Source of the DNA: Candidatus Iainarchaeum sp.
Lineage (GTDB): Archaea; Iainarchaeota; Iainarchaeia; Iainarchaeales; DTGL01
Direction: 5' to 3'
Assembly: GCA_017608575.1 (NCBI GenBank)
Contig: JAFCFP010000026.1
Span: 1-13,628, forward strand
Length of the DNA stretch: 13,628 nucleotides
Shown: one piece after another, positions 1-6,360 of the stretch
Layout: each line of letters starts with the position of its first letter
Position numbering within the stretch: the first letter of the stretch is position 1
Position numbers and translations under genes: made by a program
The notes under the pieces: generated by a model
Told to the model about the DNA's origin: nothing
What the model saw: only the letters and a program-made list of their open reading frames with translations
Databases searched by the model: none

Positions 1-27
1 CTTCTGGGGTCAATTAATTGTGATAGG

Positions 28-1383
28 ATGGCTTTTGGTGAAAAACTCAGGAATGCAATGGAGCGCATTAAAAGCGCTGCTTTTATTGACAAGGAAACAA
101 TTAAAGAGGCAATAAAGGATATTCAGAGAGCCCTAATTGCCGCGGATGTAGAGGTTAACCTTGTTGGAAATTTAAGCAAGGAGATTGAAAAGCGTGCTTT
201 TGAAAAGCCTCCTGCGGGAATCTCGCGCAGAGAATTTGTAATCAAGGCAACGTATGACTTGTTGGTTGAACTGCTTGGAGGCAGCCATAAAACCCCAAAA
301 AAGCCATCAAGGATTCTTCTCCTTGGATTGTTTGGACAGGGAAAAACCACTACAGCAGCAAAGCTTGCTTATTGGTATAAAAAGCGGGGTTCAAGCGTTG
401 GCTTGATTTGCGCGGATGTTCATAGGCCAGCTTCTTTTGAGCAATTAAAGCAGTTGTCAGAACAGGCAGGCGTTGAATTTTTTGGGGAAAAAAATGAAAA
501 GAACGCTGCCAGAATTGTTGCACATGGCTTAAAGCAGTTAAAAAAGCATGATTTAGTAATTGTTGATTCAGCTGGGCGTTCTGCCTTGGACAAAGAACTA
601 ATTGAAGAAATAAAAGAGGTTAAAAAAGCATTCAATCCAGACCAGACATGGCTTGTTTTGAGTGCTGACATTGGGCAGCTGGCAAAAAAACAAGCCAATG
701 CATTCAATGAAGCAGTCAATGTTAATGGAATAATTTTGACAAAAACAGATGGTTCAGCGAGGGGTGGTGGTGCGCTTGCAGCATGTGCTGAAACAAGGGC
801 ACCAGTTTATTTTATTGGTACGGGTGAAAAGCTTGCTGACTTGCAGGAATTTGATGCACAGCGTTATTTGAGCTTGGTAATGGGTTATGGCGATTTGCAG
901 GGCTTGTTGGAAAAAGCAAAAGAGGTAAGCGAAAAAGAAGCGCTTTCACCAGAGGAGCTGTTGAGTGAAGATTTTACTCTTAAAATGTTTTACAAGCAGT
1001 TGGAAGCAGCAAAAAAAATGGGTCCTCTTTCAAAAGTCGCGGAAATGCTTGGCTTGAAAGCGCATTTGCCCAAAGAACAGCTTGAAATAGGCCAGGAAAA
1101 AATGGATTCATTCAAGGTAATAATGGATTCAATGACCGAACAGGAATTGTCAAAGCCGGAAATAATCAACAGGGAAAGGATTCACCGCATTGCAAAGGGC
1201 TCCGGAAAGAGCGAGGCAAGCGTGCGCGAGCTCTTAAAACAATACAAGCAAACAAAAAAATTGTTTGACAAATTTAAAAAAATTGGAAAGAAGAAGGACC
1301 TGCAGGGTCTTAATGAAAAAGACATTGAGAGATTAATGAAAAGGTTTTCTCCAAGAAAAAAGAAGAAATTCAAGTTCAGGTGA
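28..1383 (+). CDS. srp54: Signal recognition particle GTPase SRP54
   Basis: This is the GTPase subunit of the signal recognition particle. It binds signal peptides of nascent chains and 7S RNA and docks ribosomes at the membrane through FtsY. The 451 residues show an N-terminal helical bundle (1-85), then the G domain: P-loop GLFGQGKT (100-107), DVHRP (130-134), DSAGR (180-184), TKTD (238-241) and GTGE (265-268). A methionine-containing M domain follows (about 305-440), with MGPLSKV (331-337) and the RNA-binding stretch RIHRIAKGSGKSE (384-396). The tail is lysine-rich. Length is normal for archaeal SRP54. Several G motifs deviate slightly from the usual DTYRP, DTAGR and TKLD, but the key Asp, Gly, Arg and Lys residues remain. 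The ATG at 28 gives the expected N-terminus; GTGAT at 20-24 is a possible weak Shine-Dalgarno. The A24 peptidase gene starts 4 bases after the stop. Confidence 0.97.
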   Translation: MAFGEKLRNAMERIKSAAFIDKETIKEAIKDIQRALIAADVEVNLVGNLSKEIEKRAFEKPPAGISRREFVIKATYDLLVELLGGSHKTPKKPSRILLLGLFGQGKTTTAAKLAYWYKKRGSSVGLICADVHRPASFEQLKQLSEQAGVEFFGEKNEKNAARIVAHGLKQLKKHDLVIVDSAGRSALDKELIEEIKEVKKAFNPDQTWLVLSADIGQLAKKQANAFNEAVNVNGIILTKTDGSARGGGALAACAETRAPVYFIGTGEKLADLQEFDAQRYLSLVMGYGDLQGLLEKAKEVSEKEALSPEELLSEDFTLKMFYKQLEAAKKMGPLSKVAEMLGLKAHLPKEQLEIGQEKMDSFKVIMDSMTEQELSKPEIINRERIHRIAKGSGKSEASVRELLKQYKQTKKLFDKFKKIGKKKDLQGLNEKDIERLMKRFSPRKKKKFKFR

Positions 1384-1387
1384 TTGA

Positions 1388-2221
1388 GTGTTAAGCTTTC
1401 TTTTTTGGCGGGAAGTAATAGTTTTGTTTGGTGTCTTGTTTTCAACTTATACAGATATTAAAAAAGGGCTTATTTATGACAGGGTAACTTATCCAATGCT
1501 TTTGTTGGGGGTTTTGCTTTTATTGTTTGAATTTTCTTATGCGGGTTTTAATTACTTGTATGCAGTTGTTCCATTGCTTGTTTTTGTCATTGGTTACATT
1601 GTTTATTTTATGGGAAAAATTGGCGGTGGTGATGTAAAACTTTTTACTGCAATTGCTCTTTTGCTGCCGGTTTTTGAGGGGGAAATATTTTTATTGAACG
1701 TGTTGTTTGTTGCTGCGATTACAAGCATTGTTTTTGTTTCAATTTATTATTTTTCAAAGTATGCTCGTAAGGGAATTAGTTTTAGCGAAAACTCCAGGGA
1801 TATTGCCAAAGCAGTTTTTATTGGATTGCTTTTGATTGTTTATTTTGGTGTAATGGTTAAAATGGGTTTTTCTGCAAAAATTCTCCTTTTCCTTCTTTTG
1901 CCAATTTTTTGCGGATTGCTTTTTTTTGCCTTTCAGACGGGAATTAAGAGGAGTTTTTTCCTAAAAAAAGTGCCTCTCTCCAAACTTGAAGAGGATGAAA
2001 TAATTGCCCGGGAATTCCTTTCAGGCAAAGCAGTTTCAGTGCTTAACACTGGCTTTAAGGGAGTGCTTTCAGGAAAGGAAATAATGAGATTGAAAAAGGC
2101 TGGCGTTTCTGAAGTGCCTGTTTATCGCGATATGCCGCCTTTTGCTCCGTTTATTTTGATTGGGGTGGTTTTTTCCCTTTTTTATCCGCACTTTTTTTCC
2201 GAGTTGTTTTTCTTTCTATGA
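1388..2221 (+). CDS. A24-family prepilin/preflagellin peptidase
   Basis: A polytopic membrane aspartyl protease of the archaeal FlaK/PibD/EppA group. The family cleaves class III signal peptides of archaellins and pilin-like proteins at the cytoplasmic membrane face. Catalytic residues are visible: Asp23 in YTDIKKG (21-27), after the first helix, and Asp82 in the GxGD-type motif GKIGGGD (76-82). About seven hydrophobic segments are present. A soluble insert (about 190-250) ends in the VYRDMPPFAPFILIG-type segment (245-259) seen in longer archaeal members. The start is GTG at 1388; an in-frame TGA at 1385-1387 directly precedes it, so no earlier start is possible. It sits 4 bases after srp54 and is probably co-transcribed. 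Its last 71 bases overlap the minus-strand rnp4 gene. No archaellin or pilin gene is nearby, so the substrate class is unknown. Confidence 0.9.
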   Translation: MLSFLFWREVIVLFGVLFSTYTDIKKGLIYDRVTYPMLLLGVLLLLFEFSYAGFNYLYAVVPLLVFVIGYIVYFMGKIGGGDVKLFTAIALLLPVFEGEIFLLNVLFVAAITSIVFVSIYYFSKYARKGISFSENSRDIAKAVFIGLLLIVYFGVMVKMGFSAKILLFLLLPIFCGLLFFAFQTGIKRSFFLKKVPLSKLEEDEIIAREFLSGKAVSVLNTGFKGVLSGKEIMRLKKAGVSEVPVYRDMPPFAPFILIGVVFSLFYPHFFSELFFFL

Positions 2222-2507
2222 GCGAGTGCTTTCTCGTGAAACCGCATTCATTGCATGTTATTTCCATTAAACCGTTTAATGTCTTGAATTCAGCGTTTTC
2301 TGTTTTTAAAAAAGCATGGCATTTTTTGCAATAGTTTTTTTTGAGTTCATGGGGCATTTTTGCATTGTTTCTTTTTGCTATTTTTAATGCCAGTTCCACA
2401 TATCGCTTACTTCTTTCAGGGTGTTTGCTGAATTCCTCTTCAGCCAATTCAAATAGTCGGTAGATTCTTTCAATTGCTATTTTTCGGATTTCTTCCTTTT
2501 TGCCCAT
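2151..2507 (-). CDS. rnp4: Ribonuclease P protein component 4 (Rpp21 homologue)
   Basis: Archaeal/eukaryotic Rpp21-type protein subunit of RNase P, which removes 5' leaders from pre-tRNAs. In the family it pairs with Rpp29 on the specificity side of the RNA. The 118 residues show the N-terminal helices of the family (about 4-58, ERIYRLFELAEEEF at 13-26) and a zinc ribbon with Cys60-x2-Cys63 and Cys85-x2-Cys88. A lysine/arginine-rich tail (99-118) follows, probably disordered and RNA-contacting. The ATG at 2507 is preceded by GAAGGGGA, a possible ribosome binding site. The gene begins 23 bases after the 3' end of tRNA-Gly(UCC) on the same strand, and I see no TATA element in that gap, so transcription probably comes from the tRNA promoter. 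Its 3' end overlaps the convergent A24 peptidase gene by 71 bp. Confidence 0.9.
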   Translation of the reverse strand: MGKKEEIRKIAIERIYRLFELAEEEFSKHPERSKRYVELALKIAKRNNAKMPHELKKNYCKKCHAFLKTENAEFKTLNGLMEITCNECGFTRKHSLIERKTTRKKSADKKGKKPPQSK

Positions 2508-2530
2508 TTTTCCCCTTCACAGAGCAAGAA

Positions 2531-2602
2531 TGCGACCGCCGGGATTCGAACCCGGGACGAGAGCTTGGAAGGCTCTAATGATAACCACTTCACCACGGTC
2601 GC
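2531..2602 (-). tRNA. tRNA-Gly (anticodon UCC)
   Basis: The minus strand folds into a full cloverleaf: acceptor GCGACCG pairs with CGGTCGC, D stem GTGA/TCAT, anticodon stem AGAGC/GCTCT with loop CTTCCAA (anticodon TCC, reading GGA), and T arm CCGGG-TTCGAAT-CCCGG. The discriminator is A (2531) and CCA is not encoded. There is no intron. It lies immediately upstream of rnp4 on the same strand. I could not place its TATA box securely; AT-rich sequence at about 2636-2646 is a candidate only if there is a 5' leader of about ten bases. Confidence 0.96.
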
Positions 2603-2681
2603 GTTAGCCGCGTTAATAAGAAAAAGAGCCCTGTTTTGTTTTTATTCTTTTTCCCCTCTTTTATAACTGGGGGCTTTTTAA

Positions 2682-3305
2682 TTGTCAGATAATAAGGGTT
2701 GTTTTATTGTATTTGAAGGCTTGGATGGAAGTGGCAAAGGCACAATGCTTGCTAAAACAGCTGAATGGCTTTTTAATTCGCATTTGGTTGACAAAATTTT
2801 GCTCACAAGAGAGCCAACCAATTCCACTTATGGCAAGCAGATTAGGAAAATGCTTGTAAGTGACAAAGAACCAATGACAAAGGCAAAGCAATTGTTGAAT
2901 TTGTATTTGGAGGACCGCAAGGAACACTTGGAAAAGGTAATAAAGCCAGCTCTGCAGTTGAACACTGTTGTTTTATGTGATCGCTATAAGTATTCAACGA
3001 TTTGTTATCAACAGGCACAAGGCATTCCCTTGGATAAAATTATTTCATTGCATGAAAGAATGTTGGTGCCGGATTTAGCGCTGATTCTGGATGTTTCGCC
3101 TGAAATTGCCCTTGAAAGAATAAGGCAAAACCGTGCAAAGTATGAAAAGTTTGAAAAAAGGTTTTTCTTGGAGGAGTTGAGGCAAAACTATCTGGCTTTA
3201 AAAAAACAGTTGCCAAATGAAAACATAAAAATAATAAATGCAGGGCTTCCGCCGGAAGAAGTTTTTGCCAGTATTAAAAGAAACATTTCAATGGTTTTAA
3301 AATAG
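2682..3305 (+). CDS. tmk: Thymidylate kinase (dTMP kinase)
   Basis: Phosphorylates dTMP to dTDP with ATP in the cytoplasm, an essential step of dTTP synthesis. The 207 residues show the P-loop FEGLDGSGKGT (11-21), the substrate-binding TREPT (42-46), the DRY-type motif DRYKYST (100-106) and a lid/C-terminal helix region with RIRQNR (146-151). Length is typical. The start is TTG at 2682, chosen because the P-loop must begin by residue about 10, no ATG lies upstream in frame, and a G-run (GGGGG, 2669-2673) sits about 8 bases before it as a likely ribosome binding site. TATA-like TTTTTATT (2639-2646) or TTTTATAAC (2659-2667) lies upstream. The gene is divergent from tRNA-Gly(UCC) and precedes a membrane protein that has its own promoter. 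Confidence 0.95.
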   Translation: MSDNKGCFIVFEGLDGSGKGTMLAKTAEWLFNSHLVDKILLTREPTNSTYGKQIRKMLVSDKEPMTKAKQLLNLYLEDRKEHLEKVIKPALQLNTVVLCDRYKYSTICYQQAQGIPLDKIISLHERMLVPDLALILDVSPEIALERIRQNRAKYEKFEKRFFLEELRQNYLALKKQLPNENIKIINAGLPPEEVFASIKRNISMVLK

Positions 3306-3318
3306 CAAACAGAAACCT

Positions 3319-3327
3319 ATTTATATT
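3319..3327 (+). promoter_or_regulatory. TATA-box promoter for the membrane protein gene at 3357
   Basis: TTTATATTT-type element in the 51-base gap after tmk. A start point about 26 bases downstream of its centre would fall near 3349, giving a leader of about 8 bases before the ATG. AGTGG at 3349-3353 could be a weak ribosome binding site. Position and composition fit the archaeal TBP site; no purine-rich BRE is obvious. Confidence 0.55.
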
Positions 3328-3356
3328 TCTTTTTCCTATTCTTTTCAAGTGGTTTA

Positions 3357-4316
3357 ATGGGGATTGTTACTAATGCGCTTTCAGAGGTTTTAAGGAAAAG
3401 CCTTGATTTAAAGGCATGGCTTTATTTTGGCGTTTTGTGGTTCATAGAATCAATAGCGTTGCTTTTATTGCTTGTCCCGTTTGCAGTTGTTTTGGCTGTA
3501 TTTCTTTTTTCCTCTGGTTTTTTTGATAACACTTCAAGTGCATTTGATATTTTGAGTTCACTAATGCCTTTTTTTGTAGTGCTTGGATTGATTGGTGTAA
3601 TTGTTTTTTTTGGTTTGTTTGTGTTTTTTGAAGGAATGGAATTGCATTTTTCAAGGGAATTCCTTTCAGGAAAAAAAAGGTCATTAACTAAAGCGCTTTC
3701 TTTGGCGTTTCAAAGAGCAAAGCAAAGGTTTTGGGTAATGTTTGGCACGAAAATAATTATTTCACTTATAATGCTTGCAATACTTGGCGTTCTTTTTGCT
3801 GTTTTTGTTCTGCCAGTGCTTTTTCATTTTCTTCCATTGATTGAAGCCAGTTCAACCAACTATTCTGCACTTATTGGCTCATTTTTTTCCATGTTTTTGT
3901 ATGTGCTGGTTGTGGTCCTTGTGCTGGTGGTTGCGTTATTTTTATTAAACCCTTTTTTTGTTCTTGGTTTACAGGTGTCGTTGTTTGAGGATAAGGGCAT
4001 AATTGAATCAGTTAAAAGAACCATTAGGCTTGGTAAAAGCAATTATTTTTTGAATTTGTCTTTTTTGTTTCTTTTCGGTTTAGTGATTGCTCTCATTTAT
4101 TGTTTTATTAGTGTAATTGAAATGTTTCCCTATCTGCTTATTGGTTTTCTGGTTATAGGTAGTGCTTCAAATGTGGGCCTCATGCTGTTTATTATTTTGT
4201 GGTCACTTGTTTTTTTTATTGTGCGCTTGCTGTATATTTTTTGGACTGGCGTAGTGCAGCCTTTCTTTATGGCAAAAATTTATGAATTGAATATTGTTGA
4301 AGAAAAAGGGCATTGA
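3357..4316 (+). CDS. Polytopic membrane protein of unknown function
   Basis: A 319-residue integral membrane protein with six or seven predicted helices (about 24-50, 69-92, 131-158, 172-206, 231-253, 257-275, 277-299) and short polar loops. Two loops carry amphipathic stretches typical of archaeal DUF4013/DUF7847-like or glycerophosphodiester phosphodiesterase membrane-domain-like proteins: HFSREFLSGKKRSLTKAL (97-114), and SLFEDKGIIESVKRTIRLGK (208-227) after the fourth helix. Family assignment is from pattern recognition only, and I infer no reaction. The ATG at 3357 follows a TATA box at 3319-3327 at the right distance. The TGA ends one base from the 3' end of tRNA-Gly(GCC) on the opposite strand. 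Confidence 0.85.
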   Translation: MGIVTNALSEVLRKSLDLKAWLYFGVLWFIESIALLLLLVPFAVVLAVFLFSSGFFDNTSSAFDILSSLMPFFVVLGLIGVIVFFGLFVFFEGMELHFSREFLSGKKRSLTKALSLAFQRAKQRFWVMFGTKIIISLIMLAILGVLFAVFVLPVLFHFLPLIEASSTNYSALIGSFFSMFLYVLVVVLVLVVALFLLNPFFVLGLQVSLFEDKGIIESVKRTIRLGKSNYFLNLSFLFLFGLVIALIYCFISVIEMFPYLLIGFLVIGSASNVGLMLFIILWSLVFFIVRLLYIFWTGVVQPFFMAKIYELNIVEEKGH

Positions 4317-4317
4317 A

Positions 4318-4388
4318 TGCGACCGCCGGGATTCGAACCCGAGTCACCGCCTTGGCAAGGCGGAATTCTACCGCTAAACTACGGTCGC
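4318..4388 (-). tRNA. tRNA-Gly (anticodon GCC)
   Basis: The minus strand forms a cloverleaf: acceptor GCGACCG/CGGTCGC, anticodon stem CCGCC/GGCGG with loop TTGCCAA (anticodon GCC, reading GGC and GGU), and T arm TCGGG-TTCGAAT-CCCGG. The discriminator is A (4318) and CCA is not encoded. The acceptor is identical to that of the UCC isoacceptor at 2531-2602, as expected for one glycyl-tRNA synthetase. It lies 60 bases downstream of tRNA-Val on the same strand and may be co-transcribed with it. An AT-rich stretch at 4414-4424 could be its own promoter. Confidence 0.96.
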
Positions 4389-4448
4389 TTACAGAACTAA
4401 TTTCTTAAAGGAATGTTTTTTATTTTTTCTTGCTTGCCTTAAAAAAAT

Positions 4449-4536
4449 TGGGCCCGGAGAGAATCGAACTCTCGAGCTCCACCTTTCCAAGCAGGAGCAT
4501 GTAAGGGTGGCATCCTAACCACTAGACCACGGGCCC
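4449..4536 (-). tRNA. tRNA-Val (anticodon UAC) with 15-nt intron
   Basis: The minus strand gives acceptor GGGCCCG/CGGGCCC, a D arm with AGTGGTTA loop, anticodon stem CCACC/GGTGG, short variable loop AGCTC and T arm GAGAG-TTCGATT-CTCTC, with discriminator A (4449). The anticodon-loop region is 22 nt rather than 7. Removing 15 nt after position 37 restores loop CTTACAA with anticodon TAC, and the mature tRNA is then exactly 73 nt. The short variable loop excludes tRNA-Ser and tRNA-Leu, and the G-rich acceptor with discriminator A fits archaeal tRNA-Val. CCA is not encoded. The isotype depends on the intron position; no other tested splice gave a sensible anticodon without a long variable arm. 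Confidence 0.85.
4485..4499 (-). other. tRNA-Val intron (canonical position 37/38)
   Basis: Fifteen bases (TGCTCCTGCTTGGAA on the minus strand) interrupt the anticodon loop. They can form a bulge-helix-bulge substrate for the archaeal splicing endonuclease. The central helix pairs CUUA (32-35) with UUGG (C-G, U-G, one U-U mismatch, A-U). The 5' bulge is C36, A37 and intron base 1; the 3' bulge is A14, A15 and A38. The inner helix is GC/GC with a UCCU tetraloop. A one-base shift of both cut sites would give the same mature sequence. Confidence 0.72.
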
Positions 4537-4560
4537 TCTCAATAAATTCTTTCCAGCAAT

Positions 4561-4571
4561 GTTTTAAAAGG
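4561..4571 (-). promoter_or_regulatory. TATA-box promoter for tRNA-Val (and possibly tRNA-Gly GCC)
   Basis: Minus-strand CCTTTTAAAAC is centred about 29 bases upstream of the mature tRNA-Val 5' end, the classical archaeal tRNA promoter position. The rest of the gap 4537-4654 holds T-rich sequence and, next to the plus-strand gene at 4655, CTATAATT (4627-4634) and a GGGGG run (4643-4647). Confidence 0.6.
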
Positions 4572-4654
4572 ATTGGATTTTTTGCATTGGTTTTGCCTTA
4601 AAGGGTTTTTTATTTTTTTTCCTGCACTATAATTGCAATTTTGGGGGTTTTTTT

Positions 4655-5068
4655 ATGGATAAATTGTTTTTGTTCAGGTTTGCAGGCAAAAATGTGTATT
4701 TGCCAAAACTGCTTGGATCTTTTATTGTTTTTGCTTCGGTTCTTTTCTTTTTTCAGTCATCTGCTTTGATGTTTGAAAGCTGGGAGAATATAAAGCAGGT
4801 TAATTATTGCTTGCATGAAGCGGTTTCAGGAGCAGAAATACAGCAATGCCAGTCAATGGCCAAAAATGCTTTTGGTTTTTTTGTGAGACCAAATCAAAGC
4901 GTGCTTTCAAACAAACAGTTTGCAATTGCTCTTATTTCACCAATTGCTTCAATGTTTTCATGGATCGCAGTGCTTATTGTTGGAGTAATGGTTTACAATC
5001 TGGACAAAGCAGTGATTCCAGTAAAGGAATCAGTGCTGCATAAGGGAAAGAAAAAGAGAACAAGTTAA
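4655..5068 (+). CDS. Small two-helix membrane protein with a cysteine-pair loop
   Basis: A 137-residue protein that I do not recognise. It has two clear membrane helices (about 17-38 and 91-113), basic residues before the first (KLFLFRFAGK) and a strongly basic C-terminus (KGKKKR, 130-135). This suggests both termini are cytoplasmic and the loop between is outside. The loop holds Cys52 and Cys65, which could form a disulfide in that topology. The ATG at 4655 is preceded by GGGGG at 4643-4647 and TATA-like CTATAATT at 4627-4634; if the latter is the promoter, the transcript would be nearly leaderless. The stop overlaps the stop of convergent dnaG by three to four bases. Function unknown. Confidence 0.75.
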   Translation: MDKLFLFRFAGKNVYLPKLLGSFIVFASVLFFFQSSALMFESWENIKQVNYCLHEAVSGAEIQQCQSMAKNAFGFFVRPNQSVLSNKQFAIALISPIASMFSWIAVLIVGVMVYNLDKAVIPVKESVLHKGKKKRTS

Positions 5069-6306
5069 TCCCTTAAAATTATTGTTTTTGTTTTCCTTGA
5101 CCTTTTCCTTATTTTGCCTTCTTTTACTCCAACCAAGTATTCAATGTTGTTTGCTTCTGCTGCTTCAATTAGCCTGTTTGTTATTATGCCATCCATTACA
5201 ATTGCCTTCACTTTACTTTCCTTTTTGATTGATTTGAGCAGGTCCCGCACGCTTATTGTTGCAAGTTCTTTTCCTGTTGAATCCAATAGTTTTGCTTTCA
5301 GTGTTCCTTTAAGGGATTCCATTATTGGCCTGAATTTTTCTTTTTCTTTCTCTATTGCTGGTTCACTGATTGCTGGCTTTCTTGTGGTTGTGTGCTGTAT
5401 GGGCTGTGCAATTGTTCTTGTGGGAATTCTTTGCAGTGTTTTGGTTGCAGTGCCTGTTTTAGTGCCTGAAGCAAAGCCTTCCTTTTTCTCGTTCTGTATT
5501 GCTGGCGTTTTTTTCCTGAGCGCCATTATTATTTCTTTTCTTGTGAGTTCTTCTACTTCCTTTCCCACTGGAGCCACAGCAATATAGTCCACTTCCGCCA
5601 AGTCCTGCAGTTTTCTGAGATTCAAACTGCCGCCGCGGTCTCCGTCGATGAACACTGTAACGGTTTTTTGCTTGCAGAGGTCAATTATTGTTTTTGGAAT
5701 TTTTGAACCACCCATTCCAATGACATTTTTAATGTTGTTTTTCAGCAGTGTTATTACGTCAGCGCGTCCTTCAACGATAATTATTGAGTCAGAGCTGTCA
5801 ATTGCTGGTCCAGCTGGCAGTTTTTCTGGACCATATTCTGTTATTTCGCTTTTTCTGACCATGTTTCTGACCCTTGCAGCTATTTCACCTGATTCTGGGA
5901 TTTGTTCGTTCATGAGTTTTTTTAGGAGTTCTTCAGCGCGATGGACTATTTCCTCTCTTTTCAATGAACGCGTGTCCTGAATCTGTGTTACCCTGAAACT
6001 TGCACTGCATGGTCCAACCTTGTCAACACTTTCAAGTGCAGCTGCCAGAATGCTTGTTTCAGCCATGTCCATGCTGCTTGGAATTATTACTTTTCCTGTT
6101 GTAGTGCCGGCATGGGTTGTTGGTAGTATTCTGATTCTTCCGATTTTTCCGTTTTTTTGGAGTTCTCTTAGGTCCAATTCCTCTCCAAGCAGTCCTTCAA
6201 ATTGTCCAAATATTGCTCCAACAATATCGTGTTTGTCAACAATTCCGCTTATTTTGAATGTAGCGGTTACTTCATATTTTACAGTATCAATGTATGTTTT
6301 AGCCAT
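5065..6306 (-). CDS. dnaG: Archaeal DnaG-type primase
   Basis: Archaeal DnaG is a Toprim-domain protein found with the RNA exosome, where it aids poly(A) recognition; primase activity has also been reported. The 413 residues show the conserved archaeal N-terminal region (1-165, with MAKTYIDTVKYE and FEGLLGEELDLREL), then the Toprim domain (about 171-265) with Glu179 in IVEGRADV and Asp221/Asp223 in FIDGDRGG. A Thr/Lys/Gln-rich linker (268-328) leads to a C-terminal domain (329-413) with LKAKLLDSTGKE. Length is typical. The ATG at 6306 is preceded by an almost perfect 11-base Shine-Dalgarno (6310-6320). DUF167 lies 54 bases upstream on the same strand; TATA-like sequence near 6337-6350 could give dnaG its own promoter. 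Confidence 0.96.
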   Translation of the reverse strand: MAKTYIDTVKYEVTATFKISGIVDKHDIVGAIFGQFEGLLGEELDLRELQKNGKIGRIRILPTTHAGTTTGKVIIPSSMDMAETSILAAALESVDKVGPCSASFRVTQIQDTRSLKREEIVHRAEELLKKLMNEQIPESGEIAARVRNMVRKSEITEYGPEKLPAGPAIDSSDSIIIVEGRADVITLLKNNIKNVIGMGGSKIPKTIIDLCKQKTVTVFIDGDRGGSLNLRKLQDLAEVDYIAVAPVGKEVEELTRKEIIMALRKKTPAIQNEKKEGFASGTKTGTATKTLQRIPTRTIAQPIQHTTTRKPAISEPAIEKEKEKFRPIMESLKGTLKAKLLDSTGKELATISVRDLLKSIKKESKVKAIVMDGIITNRLIEAAEANNIEYLVGVKEGKIRKRSRKTKTIILRD

Positions 6307-6309
6307 TGA

Positions 6310-6320
6310 GGATCACTTCC
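6310..6320 (-). promoter_or_regulatory. Strong Shine-Dalgarno of dnaG
   Basis: Minus-strand GGAAGTGATCC matches ten of eleven bases of GGAGGTGATCC, the complement of the usual 3' end of archaeal 16S rRNA. It ends 3 bases before the ATG, with the core AGTGA about 6 bases away. It fixes the dnaG start and is the longest such match I noticed in the window. Confidence 0.75.
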
Positions 6321-6360
6321 AAAATTATATTATGTATAAGTTATTTTTTGTTTTTTAGAA

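Noticed and set aside
1..27. End of an upstream gene at the left edge
   Set aside because: Too short to identify; one frame ends at TAA 15-17 and another stays open into srp54, and neither shows a recognisable C-terminus.
2009..3677. Near-identical DNA encoding REFLSGK in both the A24 peptidase (about 2011-2030) and the membrane protein (about 3655-3675)
   Set aside because: Only about 17 bases match, flanking sequence differs completely, and the two proteins are otherwise unrelated, so chance is the simplest explanation.
4449..4536. Alternative readings of the intron-bearing tRNA as tRNA-Ser (anticodon GGA or TGA by other splice points)
   Set aside because: The variable loop is only five bases, not the long arm required for tRNA-Ser, and the canonical 37/38 splice gives a regular CTTACAA loop and a 73-nt tRNA.
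5114..6358. Several long plus-strand open frames opposite dnaG
   Set aside because: They are antisense to a fully conserved dnaG with catalytic motifs, have Ser/Phe/Ile-rich translations typical of reversed Lys/Glu/Asn coding, and lack family similarity or ribosome binding sites.
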